From Antrodiella citrinella (lineage: Eukaryota; Basidiomycota; Agaricomycetes; Polyporales; Steccherinaceae): a stretch of DNA of 64,000 nt. The stretch spans positions 62,001 to 126,000 of the forward strand of contig SGPM01000021.1 in NCBI GenBank assembly GCA_004802725.1. Reading direction: 5' to 3'. This document shows, one piece after another, positions 58,676 to 64,000 of this stretch. The notes under the pieces are model-generated. The model saw only the letters and a program-made list of their open reading frames with translations, did no database searches and was not told where the DNA came from. Positions within the stretch are counted from its first letter, which is position 1. Every line of letters starts with the position of its first letter. Both the position numbers and the translations under genes were made by a program.

Positions 58676-59588
58676 TTTCGTGCTTGATTTCCTGCGCCAC
58701 AGTTGATAGCGCCACCATGATTGTCAGAAATAAAGATACCCACCGTAACGCGTTACGATCGCGCAAGACGTGAGAACTGAGACTGTCTCGACAGATAACG
58801 AGTGATATTTGTGGCCCGCCGCTCTGTGAGGGTATGAGTTTGGACTGTGGAAGTTGTTAGTAGGGTGAAAGAAAACGAAGGCGCGAAACCACCACGATAT
58901 ATATACCAGCGCTTGATGTGAATGATGGAACACATCGCACTGTGGTGACGAAGCTTAGACAGCTTTTGCAGGAAATCAATCAAGGCCATACCGTCCTATC
59001 GACAATCGTTCAGGCAGATGCCAATAGATGTGTGTGCTCTACGAGGTATGCTATGACTGACATCGAGTGACACCTCGAAATTCATATTCAAATTCAAAAG
59101 TCGAAGATGCGTACAGGATGTATGAGACGTACGTATGGCAAAAGACATCTCCGCACACGTCGCGACGGACCGGGCGCCGTAGCGTTTTGCGCACAATCGA
59201 CACTGAGGCTTTGTTGAGGCTCACTCCGAGTCGTTGCGACGGCGAGTGCATGTACCTTCGTCCAAATATACATTTTCTCAAAATCATCACGAACATGTTT
59301 CCTTCTATAAGTTCTCCTCCAACAAATATCCGTCATCGCCTATTCACCTCGTCGCAAAATCGAGCTTTACGAAGATTAGGAACCTGCACGTCGGGCAGCA
59401 CATACTCTTGCCCAACTCAGCAACGATACATCTGTACATTCAACCTAATTCAGTACCATCGACATCGGCGAATTTGAGATTGATGGCAGACGTACGTATG
59501 ACAGAAGACGTGTCCGCACCGTGACATCGTCGTGACAGGCCCCGCAGCGCTCTTTGAGCACAAACTATATACATAGTTTTATCGACTG
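58676..59588. other. Region between F-box gene and zinc-finger units, with RING-like debris
   Basis: No complete gene. Two similar minus-strand segments (about 59125-59200 and 59484-59565) carry RING-like pieces and are listed separately. Confidence 0.4.
59125..59565 (-). pseudogene. Two degraded RING-finger-like copies
   Basis: Near 59484-59565, minus-strand reading gives ERCGACHDD in one frame and RCGHVFCHTYV in another, and CCPTC follows at about 59405-59385 after a GTACGT donor-like site. Near 59125-59200 a similar stretch reads VCGDVFCHTYV, again followed by GTACGT. C-x2-C, C-G-H-V-F-C-H and C-P-T-C are the usual order in a C3HC4 RING finger. The two copies align at DNA level over about 80 bp. 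Frames do not join, so I treat them as remnants rather than a gene. Confidence 0.35.
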
Positions 59589-60632
59589 TCATGAAACGTT
59601 GTTATAGTTTGCCACAGAGACTAAGCACAAACGGCAACTAGGCGTATAAGCAGTGCTCGTGGCCTGAGGTGTCACCGATCTGCTCAAGCTCGTCACTCCA
59701 GTCTGTAAAACAGAGGAGGTGGAGCTGCGCGCAGGTGGAAGAGCATTAACGGCCGGAATATGATCAACGCCGGTGATACACGGTGGCGTACTCTCTGCAC
59801 GTTCAGGTTGAGCATTGCCGATGATATCCCCTGTGGGATGCAGATCGTGCCTATCCGTGACCTCCGATGTTGCATTCGGTGGGGAGGCGAGGTGCCCACT
59901 GGCGAGACCTAACGCCGATTGACGAGGAGTAGGTGAGGTTACGAGGGAGGCTGTTGTGAAGCTGAAGACTGGGCTTCCAACGTCGGAAGTTACATCATCC
60001 TCCTCATGTACGGATTCCGATGGAGTGATAGAGGTCATTACAGCGGCAAGCATTGGATGATGGGATGTATAGCTCCCATCAAGTAGAACGGGTTCGCAGC
60101 CCCGAGCTGTGGTTATAGTCTTCAACATCTGAGTCTGGATGTGAGTCGATCCTAGAAGCGATTGAGGGGAAGTTTTCAGCATTGGAATTAGAATCGTTTG
60201 CGCCAGATCCTAAGACAGCTTCAGTGAGTGCTCCTTGTAATTTGGAATCAGCAGATGTCGATAACGCGGCACGAGCACGGTGACACATACCCGGATTCTC
60301 GACATCCACCACAGCTGGAGGAGACGTAAACAATGGGACATCCTGATTCGGGGAGAAATCAACAACTTCGGTCACAACCTGTGATGGTGCGGGAGGACAT
60401 GGATGAGCGTATATGATGTGCTGACGATGCAAGTTCATGAGCACATAGATAGAGAAGAACTGAGGCTTAGAAGTCAGACGTCACTTACCCCCCGAAGTAG
60501 ATGTACAAACGTGAAGAAGCTATTACACTGGTTGCACTTAGGCAGCTGTGGCTTCGGCATTACTTGACCTCCCCTTTTTACGATCTTTGGACTAGTAGGA
60601 GGTTCAGGTGGCATACAGATTGCGTAGTTCAT
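59589..60632 (-). CDS. C2H2 zinc-finger unit B, partly degenerate
   Basis: Starts MNYAICMPPEPPTSP and reads QLPKCNQCNSFFTFVHLLRG up to a GTAAGT donor, then NLHRQHIIYAHPCPPAP in the next exon. This repeats the start of unit A just upstream. The later fingers of unit A have no counterpart; a Ser/Thr-rich region follows in two frames and ends at the stop at 59589 (CRLCLVSVANYNN). The exon joins in the second half are not resolved, so the end is uncertain. The acceptor used in unit A (CATAGAG) has become CATGAAC here, forcing an upstream acceptor. It could be a real gene, the second half of one gene with unit A, or a decaying duplicate. Confidence 0.4.
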
Positions 60633-61465
60633 TGTCTATGATGTATCTCCAGAACATCATGAGACATAAATGTGGCAATGCAACGTTCGCATTTAACCAG
60701 TTTCAAACCGACATGCCTTTTCCTGCAATGCTGATGAACGAGGAGATCAAGTCAGTCTTCTTTGAGAGACGCGGCCTCCCGTGACGGAAAGCTCACCTTT
60801 TCCTTTTCGAGTTTCTTCTTCTAACTATAGGCAAAATTACATGCCACTACGGGGCATATGTAGAATTTGTGTAGTGCGCAGGTCCTGACATGGTTATGAT
60901 ACGCCCTTTCAGTGACAAAGGTCTTCCGACGGCATTCGTCAATCAAGTTGCACGTGAATACAGGCCGATTTTCAGCGTGCATCGCAGCTGGAAGAGACGG
61001 CGCGGTGGCTAGTGGGACACCATCCTGGTTCGAGGAGGCACCCACAACTTCGCTGCCAACATGCGATGTAGGGGGAGAGTGTGAATGAACACGAACGATG
61101 TGCTGATGGTGCAAGTCCTCTATGAGCACATATACAGTCTGAGAACGAGGCATATGTCATTCACCTCCTGAAGTAGATGTGCGAGCGTGAAGAAACTATT
61201 GCACTGCTCGCACTTGGGCAGTCGTGGCTCTGGCCTTGGTTGATAGATATGTGCGTGCCACAAAATCTGAATACTTGTAATGGGCCATCGGAAAGTAATC
61301 GACATATGCTGAGGGATCGTCTGACGGGTCGAGGTAGTTGCGGTCGATCTCGCTCGTCGGAGGGAAATGGTCTTGTACGACCGAGGCGGCTGCCTCAAGA
61401 AGGTCGTCTGGAACAAGGATGTGCTGGTTTCCAAGACTGACAGACATGTTGAAGGTGAATGACAT
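60629..61465 (-). CDS. C2H2 zinc-finger protein, unit A
   Basis: Exons seen with confidence: 61465-61275, 61234-61165, and one starting at 61117; the last exon ends at the stop at 60629 and its acceptor is unclear. After a 60-residue acidic N-terminus (NYLDPSDDPSAYVDYFPMAH) come finger-like blocks: KCEQCNSFFTLAHLLQ with HHQHIVRVH; FTCNLIDECRRKTF with HNHVRTC; YICPVVACNFAYS; HCRKRH; and KCERCIATFMSHDVLEIHH. The pattern C-x2/4-C...H-x3/5-H suggests a multi-finger DNA-binding protein; no orthologue is recognised. The stop codon overlaps the ATG of unit B (ATGA at 60632-60629), which argues that the two may once have been one frame. Confidence 0.5.
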
Positions 61466-61897
61466 TGCATCCTCTGCCCACAGGATGCAAGGGATGTCGC
61501 AAGGTATAAGCTTGCGGACGACAGCGACTCCGAGTCGGTTGTGTTAGAATCTAGGGGTCGGTCGGTCGTCAAACAACTTGAGTTTGCCAAATGCCTCCCA
61601 ATGGCCGTATTTCTCGTCGTTGTATTCTTTGCGATCTGCGAGGTCCATTACATCCAATTGTACGTTGGTTGAACAAGGTTGGAGGACCGAGGTATAGGAC
61701 CTATCTGAGTTTGAAAACGTAAGGATCCATTTTGGAATGAGCGTGTAATATTGATAGTGTCTGCGCCACGTGGAATGACGCAGAGTTCGCTGAGACAAAA
61801 AGAGTCTTGAACTCGACATTCACGACAACAGGGGATATCTTTCTTTCTTTCTCTCTCACCATATACACGGCACACACACGCCAAACACACGCCAGTC
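61466..61897. other. Divergent 5' region of zinc-finger unit A and the sterol acyltransferase
   Basis: 432 bp between two divergent start codons. A minus-strand open stretch (61620-61544) reads KEYNDEKYGHWEAFGKLKLF and then stops; it has protein-like composition and could be a lost 5' exon, but no splice link to unit A was found. A TTTCTTTCTTTC pyrimidine tract precedes the acyltransferase start (about 61838-61855). Confidence 0.4.
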
Positions 61898-64000
61898 ATG
61901 GGGTCAGTTCCACTCGCGAACCATACATGTCATCACTAAACGCTTCTCCTCCACTCCCGCAGCGAAACCACACAGCCAAACGGCGACAACTCACCTCTAC
62001 CCCACGCTGCCCGTCAGAGGAGCGGCGCAATAGAGACAACAGACGGTACCCTCTATGTATCAAGACCCTTTCGATCTGGCACATCCAAGAAACTCAAGGC
62101 CATGATCACCTTCACCCCACGCAAATCTCATTTCGATATCGAGAACGTCGAGTCCAGGAAGAATGAATTCAGGGTGAGTTCATTTCACACCTGGTCGTTG
62201 CTCGGGGCGACGCTGGGGGATGTCCAGTGATGGCGTATAGGATTAGGATGGCAGAGAGAGAAGCCTCGTCGCGTTTGGTCTGGTCTCGTCGTCGCTCGGC
62301 TTGCCGTTGCTCGAAGCGGGGTTATCTAGCGGCGAGAGATGGAACCCACATGGACGGCACAGAGGGACAAGCAGCATCGCTTTGGGTTTGGCCAAATCGC
62401 CGCAAGTTGCTAACGCGGTTCATCCTCTCCAGGGCTTCTTCACTCTATTTTGGATATCCATGTTCCTGCTCGCCGTGTCCACCTACGTACGAAGTATAGA
62501 CGCGACCGGCATGCCTCTCCCTTTCGACTTTCTCAGCCTCTTCTCCCGCGACGCCCTCAACCTCGCTCTCAGCGACTTCGCGCTCGTGCTCAGCACAGGA
62601 CTTGCAGTCCCCTTTGCCCTCGCAATCAAAAACGGGTACATCAAATACTACTGGACTGGGGTCCTGATCCAGCACGTATGGCAAACGACGCTGCTGCTCG
62701 GAGTCATCAAGTGGACGTTCCAGCGGAACTGGCCGTGGGTCCAATCCGGATACCTGACTCTGCACACGTTGGTGCGTGACGCTGACACTCGTCGCATCCC
62801 GAATCAGCTAACACGCGCGCGCTCAGGTCATGATCATGAAAGTGCACTCCTACGTCAGCACGAATGGCTACCTGGACCACGTCGACTCCCAAGCGCAAGC
62901 CGCGCTGAAGGAGCTGCACCGTCTCGCGGAGGAATCGGACGGGTCGTACGAGAACGCCGTCACTGCTGCTCAAGTGAACCGTAAGGCACTTGACCAGGCC
63001 GCTCTCGCATCCTCTGCCTCATCGACACGGAACGGCACACCGAATGTGCCCGATGGCACGACCGCGACGTATATCGACCCTGCGGCGGCCCTAGCTCTGC
63101 GTGAGACGATGCGCTTGCCTACCACACCGAACTCCCCGCTGAAGAACCTCGTCCACATCGAGCTCTCCTCGAGCACCGCCACCTCCGCCACTCACCACGC
63201 TGCGATCCACGTCGTCAGACACCTCCGCGACAGACGTGCTTCTCATGGATGGTGCGATGCTCCCGACGACAGGGAATAACGTGCTGAACGGGGACGCGGT
63301 GAAGCATGCGAACGGACCTCACCCGCTGTCTTACCACCCGGACGAGAAGATCGCAGCGTTGGCGAGGGACTATTCGGAGATGGAGGCGGAGCTTGTGAGC
63401 GTAGGGCCCGAGAACGTGCGGTGGCCGCAGAACATTACGTTGAAGAATTTCGCGGTGTACCAACTCATCCCGACCTTGGTGTATGAGTTGGAGTATCCCA
63501 GGACGGACAGGTGGGTACCTCGACCGTGATGCGTGGTTTGAGGAAGAGGCTGATGATGCGTAGAATTCGCCCGCTGTACGTGTTTGAGAAGACGGTGGCG
63601 ACGTTCGGGACGTTCGCGCTGCTGTACACTGTTACGGAGAGCTTCATCATTCCGCTCACGCCGCGACCCGAACAGTCGTTCTGGCGGTCGCTACTGGATC
63701 TGTCGCTCCCGTTCATGGTCGCTTACCTTCTGCTCTTCTACATCATTTTCGGTGAGTGCTTGAATCGCTGGATGAGGTTGACCCGAGGCTGATGGAAATG
63801 TGTAGAGTGCATATGTAATGGGTTTGCGGAGCTTTCATAGTGAGTGCATCGCATTGAACTTCTATCGCTAACGCTAATGGACGCGATCTAGTTTTGCCGA
63901 CCGCCAATTCTACGACGACTGGGTACGTCCCCCTTCCCCCAGAGCCCCGCTCACCTCTAACCTACCCATTATTTTCTAGTGGAACTCAACCTCCTGGGAA
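61898..64000 (+). CDS. ARE2: Sterol O-acyltransferase (ARE1/ARE2 type), 3' end missing
   Basis: Exons: 61898-61902 (5 nt), 61963-62173, 62433-62771, 62827-63100, 63219-63510, 63564-63751, 63806-63839, 63892-63922, 63980->64000, in frame for 465 residues before the edge. Landmarks: MITFTPRKSHFDIENVESRK, the first membrane segments (GFFTLFWISMFLLAVSTYVR), HEMBL-like coiled loop KELHRLAEESDGSYENAV, ITLKNFAVYQLIPTLVYELE, and the MBOAT/ACAT active-region motif FADRQFYDDWWNSTSWE at the edge. These enzymes of the ER esterify ergosterol with fatty acyl-CoA for storage in lipid droplets; the catalytic His lies beyond the window. The first exon supplies only ATG-GG. The intron 62174-62432 is 259 nt. 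ARE1 and ARE2 cannot be told apart here, so the symbol is nominal. Confidence 0.88.

Noticed and set aside
1..64000. CRISPR arrays, operons, riboswitches, insertion sequences, tRNA or rRNA genes
   Set aside because: The DNA is eukaryotic nuclear sequence. No spaced short repeats, transposase, integrase or reverse transcriptase frame, and no tRNA-like cloverleaf, were seen by eye. A tRNAscan and a repeat-library search would settle this.

Overview
The window is nuclear DNA of a filamentous basidiomycete, most likely an Agaricomycete. The evidence is gene-dense, intron-rich coding sequence with introns mostly of 47-60 nt (GT...AG), fungal-specific protein architectures, and a family of degenerate F-box-like proteins typical of mushroom-forming fungi. 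No prokaryotic, viral or intact transposon gene was recognised. Exon models below were built by eye from splice signals; for most multi-exon genes the reading phase was followed through every junction to the stop codon. Two ambiguous bases (N at 6155 and 17018) show that the assembly is not perfect, so single-base frameshifts are called with care.

Left part (1-26.5 kb): a septation-type protein kinase with an N-terminal calponin-homology domain and a C-terminal C1 zinc finger (minus, runs off the left edge); a gene-poor 2.7 kb stretch; a BYE1-like PHD/TFIIS/SPOC transcription protein (plus); an F-box-like gene (minus); TRAPPC12 (minus); the sorting nexin VPS5 (minus); the cleavage/polyadenylation factor MPE1 (plus, divergent from VPS5); and the sorting nexin MVP1 (minus, convergent with MPE1). 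Three genes here concern membrane traffic (TRAPPC12, VPS5, MVP1).

Middle (26.8-45 kb): an F-box gene that looks split by a local inversion; an APSES/ankyrin cell-cycle transcription factor (MBP1 type); the U4/U6 snRNP protein PRP4; the protein O-mannosyltransferase PMT4; a vacuolar TRP channel (YVC1) cut into 24 exons, seven of them 9-23 nt long; a small frame-broken gene; and the sterol C-24(28) reductase ERG4.

Right part (45-64 kb): a frameshifted F-box pseudogene, an intact F-box gene and an internally deleted F-box copy lie in a row on the plus strand. They are followed on the minus strand by a KAR9-like protein with a GAR domain, the silencing factor CLR2 and another F-box gene. The end holds degraded RING-like sequence, two tandem related C2H2 zinc-finger units, and a sterol O-acyltransferase (ARE type, plus) that runs off the right edge. 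ERG4 makes ergosterol and the ARE enzyme esterifies it, but the two genes are 17 kb apart and nothing suggests a cluster. The fast-changing parts of the window are the F-box copies and the zinc-finger/RING block; the rest is conserved housekeeping.
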